Assembly: GCA_000209815.1 (NCBI GenBank)
Contig: FP929036.1
Span: forward strand, 143,907-207,906
Source of the DNA: Butyrivibrio fibrisolvens 16/4
GTDB lineage: Bacteria > Bacillota > Clostridia > Lachnospirales > Lachnospiraceae
Direction: 5' to 3'
DNA length: 64,000 bases
The notes below the pieces were generated by a model. It ran no database searches. It was not told the origin of the DNA and saw only the letters and a list, made by a program, of their open reading frames with translations. A program made the position numbers and the translations under genes. This document shows positions 53,739 to 62,822 of this stretch, piece by piece; position 1 is the first letter of the stretch; each line of letters opens with the position of its first letter.

Positions 53739-54788
53739 CTATTTAAAAATTTTCTTCACACGTGAGGATAGATTACGTACGAGGATTGATGCTGACCAGG
53801 TGATGAATATGCACGCTAAGAGCAGCGCAAATATTTCTCGATGATTGTAAGCTTCTACTGATAAGTGTGAGTAGAATAGAATCATTATTCTATGATGTAA
53901 TAAAATTACATACCAGCTGATGCCAGAGATGTAAGTTATTAACGTATATACGAATTTGTCTGATGGGATTTCCACATCACGAAGTGCAACAAGCATTGTC
54001 ATACTGATTGCAAAATAAATAAGCTCGTTTTGCTCCTGAGTAAGCTTCATCCATTCAAGGGATGGAACAAAGCCTATGAGGCAGAAATATATAAATATCA
54101 GTGCTGAAAGGACTGCACATACTAATCTTAGCTTTGTGTTAATCTTTTCATCCCCAAGCTGCTGTTGAAGAAGCATACCAATGTAAAAATAGACAATGAT
54201 AAAAAGCGGATTCATCAGCTGAGTGAATGGGAATGGATTGTAAATCAAAAGCACCACAATATACCATACAAGCAATACGCCAAGTGTGACAAGTTTATAC
54301 TTCTTAAGTAGCTTGGCAAGGAATGGAAATACTGCATAGCATATTACTATACAAGACATAAACCACTCGCCGATGAGATAGAAATCTACTGTCACAAGCT
54401 GGCCTACACCATCCAATCCCAGTATCGTCAATACGAATCTGTTGAATGGAATGTCGTGACCTACCACCTGATTGTTCACTAAAAATGTAACTACAAACAT
54501 CAAGGTATATGCCACATAAAATGGAATAAATAATCCCTTGAAACGTCTCAGATAATATTTCCCAAGGGGAAGCTCATCCTCGTGATTATACATAAGAGCG
54601 TAGCCTGAAATTACAAACAAAAACAGGCTGGCTGGGCGAGCCAAAATGTTGAAGAAATAATTGTAGCCAAACATTGCACCGTCTGTGCCACCAGCTGTAA
54701 CAATGTACTCAACAAAGAAATGATAAAAGAATATAAAAATGACTCCGATATCACGCAGGATATCAAGACCTATGATTCGTTTTTTCAT
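53739..54788 (-). CDS. Acyltransferase family 3 membrane protein
   Basis: A 349-residue integral membrane protein with about 10 helices of the acyltransferase-3/OafA type. The N-terminal LDILRDIGVIFIFFYHFFVE contains the conserved His; RPASLFLFVISGYAL and YYLRRFKGLFIPFY follow in order. It probably adds an acyl group to a cell-surface or exported sugar; the acceptor is unknown. RBS AGGAGAG precedes the ATG. Confidence 0.88.
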   Translation of the reverse strand: MKKRIIGLDILRDIGVIFIFFYHFFVEYIVTAGGTDGAMFGYNYFFNILARPASLFLFVISGYALMYNHEDELPLGKYYLRRFKGLFIPFYVAYTLMFVVTFLVNNQVVGHDIPFNRFVLTILGLDGVGQLVTVDFYLIGEWFMSCIVICYAVFPFLAKLLKKYKLVTLGVLLVWYIVVLLIYNPFPFTQLMNPLFIIVYFYIGMLLQQQLGDEKINTKLRLVCAVLSALIFIYFCLIGFVPSLEWMKLTQEQNELIYFAISMTMLVALRDVEIPSDKFVYTLITYISGISWYVILLHHRIMILFYSHLSVEAYNHREIFALLLACIFITWSASILVRNLSSRVKKIFK

Positions 54789-54884
54789 GTATTCTCTCCT
54801 AGAATTATTTTCTAGATAAGTATATTAAAAATGGATTGGGATAGCAACTTCATCATACTAACTCCCACTTGTCAAAAACCATAT

Positions 54885-54911
54885 AAAAAGGAGCCTCCGC
54901 ATGGAGACTCC
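54885..54911 (-). terminator. Terminator of L25-type gene
   Basis: On the minus strand GGAGTCTCC-ATGC-GGAGGCTCC (54890-54911) is followed by TTTTTAT. It lies 15 bp after the stop. Confidence 0.85.
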
Positions 54912-54925
54912 AAATTGATAACTAT

Positions 54926-55513
54926 TTATGATGCTGCCTGAGTAGAATCCTCTTCTTCCTCTGCATCTTCAACTTTATTCTTTGCTGCAATAACCTCAAC
55001 AACTACCTGATCAGCTCTTGTGGTTACTTCAACCTTCTTGTTCTTTGCTATTGCTAAATCTGCAACCGTAATTGTATCACCCAATCTCAGTGAACTGCAG
55101 TCTATTTCAATCTTCTCGACTACATCCTCGGCCTTAGCTTTGTAGGCTACCTCTGATACTAACTGCTCTAAAACACCTTCTGTAACAGCTTCCTTGTTTT
55201 CAAGAACAACCTCTGCCGTTGCATGGATAACCTCCCCTTTAACAAGCTCCTGGAAATCCATCTCTACAATCTGATGCTTTGCCGCATCAAAATGCAGTTC
55301 TTTAAGTAACACATTGTACTTCTTTCCTTCCAAATCAAGGGTCATCTGAGTGTGTTTGCTCTTTCTAAGAGCCTCAGCCTCTTTAACCTCGAACTGGAGT
55401 GGGATTGATTGCTCGATATCTCTACCGAACAGGTTACCTGTAACGTAGCCTTCTCTTCTCAACCTCTTTGCTTTCTTTTCCATGTCACGTCTTTGTACCT
55501 TGTAAGTATCCAT
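54926..55513 (-). CDS. Ribosomal protein L25/Ctc-type protein
   Basis: A 195-residue two-domain L25 (TL5/CTC) protein that binds 5S rRNA in the large subunit. The N-terminal RNA-binding part includes KAKRLRREGYVTGNLFG; the C-terminal beta domain ends in an acidic tail. Gram-positive CTC is also a general-stress protein. The ATG at 55513 has AGGAGGAAGAGACAA upstream, and the frame extending 61 codons further crosses the promoter and is not used. Between genes of other pathways, it has its own promoter and terminator. Confidence 0.9.
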   Translation of the reverse strand: MDTYKVQRRDMEKKAKRLRREGYVTGNLFGRDIEQSIPLQFEVKEAEALRKSKHTQMTLDLEGKKYNVLLKELHFDAAKHQIVEMDFQELVKGEVIHATAEVVLENKEAVTEGVLEQLVSEVAYKAKAEDVVEKIEIDCSSLRLGDTITVADLAIAKNKKVEVTTRADQVVVEVIAAKNKVEDAEEEEDSTQAAS

Positions 55514-55609
55514 TTGTCTCTTCCTCCTAAAATACAAATATTTGAGCAGGGAAATTTGCGGAATGTCGATATTCAATTGGCGTTTCGTTTGTTTCTCGTG
55601 TTCGACTAT

Positions 55610-55638
55610 GTTATAGTCCTCTTTTTTCAAATAGTCAA
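55610..55638 (-). promoter_or_regulatory. Promoter of L25-type gene
   Basis: Minus strand: TTGACT, 17-bp spacer, TATAAC. The leader is about 90 nt. Confidence 0.7.
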
Positions 55639-55681
55639 GTCTCGAAACAGGAAGTCTTTTGATAATTCTTCCGAATATTAC

Positions 55682-55714
55682 AAAAATGACTGACACTAAG
55701 TGCCAGTCATTTCA
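55682..55714. terminator. Terminator of glycerol operon
   Basis: AAATGACTG (55684-55692) pairs with CAGTCATTT (55704-55712), extended inward by CAC/GTG. It lies directly after the DUF1667 stop. A TTTTTG tract follows on the minus strand. Confidence 0.8.
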
Positions 55715-55716
55715 TT

Positions 55717-56082
55717 TTATAATGCCTCTACATTTCTTGTTGCTACAACGTCTACGCCGGTTTCGCAAACGTTTTTCACAACCACATCTCCGATATGAAC
55801 GGGAGCTTGCATTACTGCTGCATCAATCTCCTTCATAACATCAGCGATCTTGTCCTTTGGAATGTTTGATTTTGTCTTAACCGATACACGTGGCTTGTCC
55901 CCGCCTAAGATAACAGCCGTAGATGTGACCGTTCTTTCAGGATGTGTTACTTCGTTTTTAGCGTAATTCTCGCCAATTTTACAAGTATTACCTGTAACTG
56001 ATAGCACCTCTCCATTTTCCAATTCTACTGTAATCTGACAACCCATTGGGCAGCCGATACATGTTAATTCTCTTTTTTCCAT
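55717..56082 (-). CDS. DUF1667 protein of glycerol-3-phosphate oxidation operon
   Basis: A 121-residue DUF1667 protein. Four cysteines, CIGCPMGC near the start and C33 in GNTCKIG, suggest an iron-sulfur or zinc site; a later CETGVD adds one. Such proteins regularly end clostridial glp operons beside two flavoproteins and are probably an electron-transfer part of an anaerobic glycerol-3-phosphate dehydrogenase. It starts 20 bp after the flavoprotein gene, with GGAGG upstream. Confidence 0.88.
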   Translation of the reverse strand: MEKRELTCIGCPMGCQITVELENGEVLSVTGNTCKIGENYAKNEVTHPERTVTSTAVILGGDKPRVSVKTKSNIPKDKIADVMKEIDAAVMQAPVHIGDVVVKNVCETGVDVVATRNVEAL

Positions 56083-56102
56083 AATCTATCTGCCGCCTCC
56101 TT

Positions 56103-57365
56103 TTACTCTGCTTCAATCTTTACTGTGATTTTCTTTAAACCTGGCTTTTCAGCAAGCTTGTCCTTGAGAAGGATAACCTGCTCCATCTCGCCTGGTGCCA
56201 TAATACGTTTCTTATTATGCATTACTCTCTCATCATCGAAGTATACGCTTACATATGAATCCTTATACACTGCACCAACACGGAATCGAACTGTGAGCTT
56301 GTCATCCATTCTGTCTACATTGATAGTAGATGGAACTGTGTACCTAGCGCCTTCTGTTGCAACAATTTCAACATCTGCTGCTCCATCTGAAAGCTCACCC
56401 TTTACATATTTAGCAGCGTTCTGACCTGCTCTGTCGGCTTCCTCAGAAACATAATCAACAAGATCGTGAACGTGAAGAACGTTACCGCAGGCAAATACAC
56501 CCGGGATGTTTGTCTCAAGGGACTCGTTTACAATAGGTCCGCTTGTGATTGGGCTCATTTCAACACCTGCATTTCTTGAAAGCTCATTTTCAGGAATAAG
56601 TCCGCAAGAAAGAAGAAGGGTATCGCATGTATATCTTTCCTCTGTTCCAGGTATTGGCTTTCCTTTGTTATCAACTGCTGCAATAGTAACAGCTGTAAGA
56701 TGCTCCTTACCCTCGATATCAACAACTGTGTGGCTGAGCTTAAGAGGAATTCCAAAGTCATCAAGACACTGAACAATATTTCTCTTTAATCCGCCTGAAT
56801 ATGGCATAAGCTCTGCAACCACCTTTACCTTGGCACCTTCAAGTGTCATACGACGTGCCATGATAAGTCCGATATCACCAGAGCCAAGGATTACTACCTC
56901 ACGGCCTGGCATATAGCCTTCGATGTTTACAAGTCGCTGAGCTGTACCTGCTGAGAAAATTCCAGCTGGTCTGTAACCAGGAATATTTAGGGCTCCTCTT
57001 GGACGCTCACGGCATCCCATGGCAAGTATTACTGCACCTGCCTTAATCTGATACATTCCATCCTCACGACTCATAGCAGTAACAACTCTGTCGTTTGAAA
57101 TGTCCATTACCATTGTGTTGAGCTTGTATTCAATTTTTGCATCCAGAACCTTTTCAATGAAACGGTATGCATATTCTGGACCTGTAAGCTCCTCTTTAAA
57201 TGTGTGGAGACCAAAACCATTATGGATACACTGATTAAGAATACCACCAAGTTCTTTATCTCTTTCTAAGATAAGAATTTTATCAACACCAGCGTTTCTT
57301 GCCGCAACCGCTGCTGCAAGACCAGCTGGGCCACCGCCAACAATAACAATATCATAATTCAACAT
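56103..57365 (-). CDS. FAD-dependent pyridine-nucleotide oxidoreductase, glp operon
   Basis: A 420-residue two-dinucleotide-binding flavoprotein. The FAD loop IVGGGPAGLAAAVAARNAG is at about 7-25; the NAD loop VILGSGDIGLIMARRM is in the middle; GVFACGNVLHVHD is the late FAD contact. CNQCIHNGFG-like sequence (LNQCIHNGFGL) lies near 45. It probably passes electrons from the GlpA-type dehydrogenase to NAD or another carrier, with DUF1667. Its start overlaps the stop of the upstream gene (TAATG). Confidence 0.9.
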   Translation of the reverse strand: MLNYDIVIVGGGPAGLAAAVAARNAGVDKILILERDKELGGILNQCIHNGFGLHTFKEELTGPEYAYRFIEKVLDAKIEYKLNTMVMDISNDRVVTAMSREDGMYQIKAGAVILAMGCRERPRGALNIPGYRPAGIFSAGTAQRLVNIEGYMPGREVVILGSGDIGLIMARRMTLEGAKVKVVAELMPYSGGLKRNIVQCLDDFGIPLKLSHTVVDIEGKEHLTAVTIAAVDNKGKPIPGTEERYTCDTLLLSCGLIPENELSRNAGVEMSPITSGPIVNESLETNIPGVFACGNVLHVHDLVDYVSEEADRAGQNAAKYVKGELSDGAADVEIVATEGARYTVPSTINVDRMDDKLTVRFRVGAVYKDSYVSVYFDDERVMHNKKRIMAPGEMEQVILLKDKLAEKPGLKKITVKIEAE

Positions 57366-58825
57366 TACTGCTCGCCTCCCTTCTGATTTTTGGTGCGCTC
57401 CATTACAATATTTGAGCGACCACCGCTCTTTGTGATTTCTTCATATTTGAGGCCGAGCTCCCTGTGAAGAATTTCCATAGTCTTTGGAGAACAGAAGCCC
57501 GCCTGGCATCTGCCCATTCCAGCACGTGTTCTTCTCTTTACTCCATCAAGTGAACGAGCACCAAGTGGTCTATGAATTGCATCAAGAATTTCTCCCTCTG
57601 AAATAGATTCACAGCGGCAAATAATGTTACCATAAGCCGGATTTTTCTTGATTAACTCGTTTCTTTCTTCTACTGAAAGATTCTCTGGGTTCATAACATC
57701 TTTTCTAGTACTAATCCAATTAGCCTTTGGTGTAAGTCCCATCATATCCTTTAGCATATTTGCTACCATCTCGCCTATTGCAGGGCTAGATGTAAGTCCT
57801 GGCGACTCGATAGCTGCGCAATCAATAAAGTGAGGCGCACCATCTACTTCACCAATAATAAACTCGTGTCTTGCCTCGTGTGCACGTAGGCCTGCAAACG
57901 ATGTAATAACCTTTCTCATTGGAAGATTCTTTACGTGATCATTTGCCTTTGCAATAAGATCGTTGATACCATCAGCTGTAGTGTTTGTTCCTTCCTTATC
58001 ATCAATATCAATAGCTGTTGGCCCAACGATAAGATTACCGTGAACAGTAGGTGATACAAGTACACCCTTACCAAGATTAGTAGGCTGTGGGAAGATTGTG
58101 TGGCTAACGTGACCACCAACCTCTTTATCAAGCAGGCAATAATCGCCACGTCTTGGAATGATTTCAATCTTGTCATCAGGCTTGCTAACCATATTGTGGA
58201 TAACACCTGAGTATACACCTGCTGCATTTACTACATATCTAGAAACATACTCACCATTGTTAGTGCGAATGTGCCATAATCCATCTTCATCCTTAACAAT
58301 ATTCTCGACCTTAGTATTAAATCTAAAATCGACTCCATTTACATTTGCGTTTTCTGCCATTGCAATGCATAGCTTGAATGGGCAGATAATTCCTCCGGTT
58401 GGTGCATACAATGCTCCTTCTACATTGTCTGAAAGGTTTGGCTCCATTTCTAGAGCCTCTTCACGAGTAAGAATCTTTAATCCCTTAACTCCGTTTTTGA
58501 TACCTCTGTCATAAAGATCCTGAAGTCCTGGAAGTGCCTCCTTATGGATGCAAACAACCATAGAACCGTTTCTCTTGAATGGAATATCCAAATCACGGCA
58601 AAGGTCGTCCATCATCTCATTTCCACGCACATTTAATTTAGCCATTAATGAACCTGCTGCCGCATCAAAGCCTGCATGAACAATTGCAGAATTTGCTTTT
58701 GATGTTCCCTCACATACATCCTCACACTTTTCTAGAACACAGACGTTAGCCTCGTAACGTGAAAGCTCCCTGGCAATCGCGCTACCAGAAACGCCTGCGC
58801 CTATGATTATGACATCATACAACAT
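57365..58825 (-). CDS. Glycerol-3-phosphate dehydrogenase-type flavoprotein (GlpA-like)
   Basis: A 486-residue FAD enzyme. The N-terminal DVIIIGAGVSGSAIARELS binds FAD; the DAO-type core follows (RRGDYCLLDKEVG, FAGLRAHEARHEFIIGE); and the C-terminus has a BFD-like [2Fe-2S] domain with cysteines in NIICRCESISEGEI and GMGRCQAGFC. This matches the GlpA-type dehydrogenase of anaerobes, oxidising sn-glycerol 3-phosphate to dihydroxyacetone phosphate. The ATG at 58825 has AGAAGGAG upstream. A terminator-like hairpin separates it from glpF. Confidence 0.9.
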   Translation of the reverse strand: MLYDVIIIGAGVSGSAIARELSRYEANVCVLEKCEDVCEGTSKANSAIVHAGFDAAAGSLMAKLNVRGNEMMDDLCRDLDIPFKRNGSMVVCIHKEALPGLQDLYDRGIKNGVKGLKILTREEALEMEPNLSDNVEGALYAPTGGIICPFKLCIAMAENANVNGVDFRFNTKVENIVKDEDGLWHIRTNNGEYVSRYVVNAAGVYSGVIHNMVSKPDDKIEIIPRRGDYCLLDKEVGGHVSHTIFPQPTNLGKGVLVSPTVHGNLIVGPTAIDIDDKEGTNTTADGINDLIAKANDHVKNLPMRKVITSFAGLRAHEARHEFIIGEVDGAPHFIDCAAIESPGLTSSPAIGEMVANMLKDMMGLTPKANWISTRKDVMNPENLSVEERNELIKKNPAYGNIICRCESISEGEILDAIHRPLGARSLDGVKRRTRAGMGRCQAGFCSPKTMEILHRELGLKYEEITKSGGRSNIVMERTKNQKGGEQ

Positions 58826-58850
58826 AATTTTTCTCCTTCTCATAAAACTT

Positions 58851-58907
58851 ATAAAAGAAGGCGAGAGAAATAAACTACGTCCCCCGTAGTCTCATTATTC
58901 TCTCGCC
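58851..58907 (-). terminator. Intra-operon terminator between glpF and glpA-like gene
   Basis: GGCGAGAGAA (58860-58869) pairs with TTCTCTCGCC (58898-58907) around an inner ACTACG/CGTAGT stem; on the minus strand TTCTTTTAT follows. It would lower, or let an antiterminator control, the oxidation genes relative to glpF and glpK. Confidence 0.7.
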
Positions 58908-58940
58908 TCAATAGTTCACTATTTAATTCTAATTAATATT

Positions 58941-59663
58941 TTAACCAAACATCTGAGCAGCTGCAAGTGCATTATAAAGAAGTGAAGCAACAACGCCGCC
59001 ACAGATAGGTGCTACAGCTGGAATCCATCCATAGCTCCAGTTTCCATCTTTCTTGCCAAAGTTAGGTGCAAGGCAAAGGTAAGCAAGACGAGGAGCTGTA
59101 TCTCTTGCTGCGTTCATAGCGTATCCTGTAAGACCACCAAATGAAGCACCGCAAGCAACGATTACGCCATATACAAGAATCCAAACTGTTCTGTCTTCGC
59201 CAGCTGGAATAAGTGCAAGTGTAAATACAAGCACGAATGTAGCGCAGAACTCAGAAGCAAAGTTCTTAACCTGATTTGGAATAGAAGGTGCTGTACAGAA
59301 GCATCCACGTACTACGGCGTCATCAGCTGTCTCTCTAATATGATCTCCATAAAGGAAGATAAGGATAGCTGCACCAACGAAACCGCCGAGCATCTGAGCA
59401 ACAATCTGTCCAGGAACTGTGCTCCAGTCACCAGATCTAATTGCAATACCAATTGTAACTGCTGGGTTAAATGCTGAAGGACATCCTGTGAAATTGCTCA
59501 TTGCAAATGCAGGAACCATAACTGCCATTCCCCATCCAATAAGGATGTGAACAGCTCCGCCGCCCTTGAATCCTGATTTATTCAAGGAAACGTTACAGCA
59601 AACACCATCACCAAGTAAGACAAGTAAAATAGTACCAATAAATTCTCCCAAATAAACTGACAT
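58941..59663 (-). CDS. glpF: Glycerol uptake facilitator
   Basis: A 240-residue aquaglyceroporin with six helices and two half-helices. The NPA-type motifs appear as FNPAVTIGIAIRSGD (about 66-80) and YAMNAARDTAPR (about 175-186). The second has NAARD, usual for glycerol channels. It lets glycerol diffuse across the membrane, to be trapped by GlpK, whose gene lies 27 bp upstream. RBS AAGGGGG. Confidence 0.96.
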   Translation of the reverse strand: MSVYLGEFIGTILLVLLGDGVCCNVSLNKSGFKGGGAVHILIGWGMAVMVPAFAMSNFTGCPSAFNPAVTIGIAIRSGDWSTVPGQIVAQMLGGFVGAAILIFLYGDHIRETADDAVVRGCFCTAPSIPNQVKNFASEFCATFVLVFTLALIPAGEDRTVWILVYGVIVACGASFGGLTGYAMNAARDTAPRLAYLCLAPNFGKKDGNWSYGWIPAVAPICGGVVASLLYNALAAAQMFG

Positions 59664-59690
59664 AGTATTTACCCCCTTTTATTTAATTGT

Positions 59691-61211
<1,521 letters not shown>

Positions 61212-61255
61212 TTAAGGCATTGGCTATTATTCAGGAGTGGCTAAAAGCGAATGAC

Positions 61256-61834
61256 TTAAAGCTCCCATACCTTCTCATTTGTAGTAGATACGGCGAGCAC
61301 CCCATTATTAAGTGCATTCATAACATCATCCCTATCCCCAATCAGCCCACCTGCCAAAACAGGAACACGGCTAGCCTGGTTTACTCTTTTAATAATCTTA
61401 GGTAAGAGTATACCCGGGAGTATCTCGATGACATCTGGCTGAGTTATTCCGTGTCGGTCTTGTTTCTCAATATTAACAAGAGCCATACTGTCGATTACGA
61501 AATATCTTAGCACTGTATATAAGCCCAACTCCTTTGCCCTTCCAATGAGATTACCCTTAGTGGTGATTATTCCGTCCGCCTGGGTGTTATTCTTGATGAA
61601 ATCGACTGATATTTCTTTTGAATTATTAAGACCTGTCACCAAGTCTATGTGAACCATGGCAAGCTTGTCTGCGGATTTGATGCGTTCCACGATACTTGGA
61701 ATCGTGCACACATCTCCGTAAAGAATAAAAATAATTTCGCAGTCAGTACCAATGGCTTTTTCTAATCCCTTATCGTCTTTTATGGCTGCAATCACTGGAT
61801 TCATTTCCAGTTTTTCAATGAAGTCTCTATGCAT
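61256..61834 (-). CDS. glpP: Glycerol uptake operon antiterminator
   Basis: A 192-residue GlpP protein (TIM-barrel-like). Seen: NPVIAAIKDDKGLEKAI, FILYGDVCTIPSIVERIK, VHIDLVTGLN, DGIITTKGNLIGRAKELGL, and the late VPVLAGGLIGDRDDV. In Bacillus, GlpP with glycerol 3-phosphate prevents early termination in the leader of glp mRNAs. Being first in the glpP-glpK-glpF run supports autogenous control. AAGGAG lies before the ATG. Structured leader hairpins lie upstream (61867-61919). Confidence 0.95.
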   Translation of the reverse strand: MHRDFIEKLEMNPVIAAIKDDKGLEKAIGTDCEIIFILYGDVCTIPSIVERIKSADKLAMVHIDLVTGLNNSKEISVDFIKNNTQADGIITTKGNLIGRAKELGLYTVLRYFVIDSMALVNIEKQDRHGITQPDVIEILPGILLPKIIKRVNQASRVPVLAGGLIGDRDDVMNALNNGVLAVSTTNEKVWEL

Positions 61835-61866
61835 TCGGTCTCTCCTTCATTTCTACCGTGTTTGTA

Positions 61867-61919
61867 ACATTTAGGCACAAAAAAGAACATGCCTAAAGAT
61901 ACAAGAGCTCCAACTCTTG
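61867..61919 (-). promoter_or_regulatory. Leader hairpins upstream of glpP
   Basis: Minus-strand leader RNA: CAAGAG-TTGGAG-CTCTTG (61902-61919), then TTTAGGCA/TGCCTAAA (61890-61897 with 61870-61877) with a T-rich loop. The second stem is not followed by a T-run, so it is not a clear terminator. They could be the site where GlpP acts. Confidence 0.45.
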
Positions 61920-61970
61920 ACACAGCCACATTCTCATCTTCTCACGGGCAACTATTTACTTTATGCTTAA

Positions 61971-61999
61971 ATGATACACGACATATGAGTAATTTTCAA
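61971..61999 (-). promoter_or_regulatory. Promoter of glp operon
   Basis: Minus strand: TTGAAA, 17-bp spacer, TATCAT. The leader to glpP is about 130 nt. The remaining 165 bp up to the thrH terminator (62000-62162) is very AT-rich, and I see no gene or strong structure in it. Confidence 0.55.
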
Positions 62000-62161
62000 C
62001 ATATATTTTTCACAAATTGCTTATATTATGTTCATAATTGCCTAATATTGTCATGGTAATATTTTTAACAAACTGTAAAGATTGTATATTTTAAGCCTTT
62101 TAAGTAATGTTGTGATTATGAGATTTTTACAATTAATAGTAATTACCCTGTATTTTAGGTA

Positions 62162-62203
62162 TTAAAAAAGCAAGTTTTGATAACAACTATCAAAACTTGC
62201 TGA
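62162..62203 (-). terminator. Terminator of hom-thrH operon
   Basis: A perfect 14-bp stem, AGCAAGTTTTGATA (62169-62182) with TATCAAAACTTGCT (62188-62201); on the minus strand TTTTTTAAT follows. Confidence 0.95.
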
Positions 62204-62209
62204 TTGTCT

Positions 62210-62810
62210 TTATTTCTGAGCTTCTACAATAGCATTGTATAAATCATCATATTCTTCAAAGGCTGGATACTGTGGATAGTCCTTTTTAATAGCATCAGTT
62301 GTTCTAAATAAGAATCCTGCCTTAGAAGCTTCAATCATAGCTAAATCATTAAAGCTATCTCCGCTGGCAATAGTCTCAAAACCGCAGGACTGAAGCGCCT
62401 TAACTGTGGTAAGCTTGCTCTTTTCACAACGCATCTTGTAGCCAGTAATCTCACCATCATCTGAAACTATAAGCTCATTACAGAAAATGGTAGGCATTCC
62501 AAGCTTCGCCATAAGTGGTCCTGCAAACTGTGAAAATGTATCACTAATGATAATAACCTGACCAAAGGCTCTAAGCTTGTCTAAAAACTCTTTTGCCCCT
62601 GGCAGCGGATCGATTGTTGCAATTGTATCCTGAATCTCCCTTAATCCAAGTCCGTGCTCCTTAAGAATTCCAATTCGATAATTCATAAGCTTATCGTAAT
62701 CCGGCTCATCTCTTGTTGTTTTTAAGTTCTGGAATTCCTGTTGCCTCCGCAAATGCAATCCATATTTCCGGAACCAATACACCTTCTAGGTCTAAACATG
62801 TAACAAACAT
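62210..62810 (-). CDS. thrH: Phosphoserine phosphatase / homoserine phosphotransferase ThrH (frameshifted)
   Basis: A HAD enzyme of about 199 residues, matching Thr[21 protein letters not shown] (nucleophile Asp) at the N-terminus, [31 protein letters not shown] (motif II) and GDSFNDLAM (motif IV). ThrH hydrolyses phosphoserine and can pass its phosphate to homoserine. The start at 62810 has GGAGAA upstream. The frame is lost near 62719-62724 through one extra A (CTTAAAAAC for CTTAAAAC); as written, the N-terminal 32 codons and the rest lie in different frames. It follows hom by 12 bp, which supports a role in threonine synthesis. Confidence 0.9.
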
Positions 62811-62822
62811 AGTATTCTCCTT

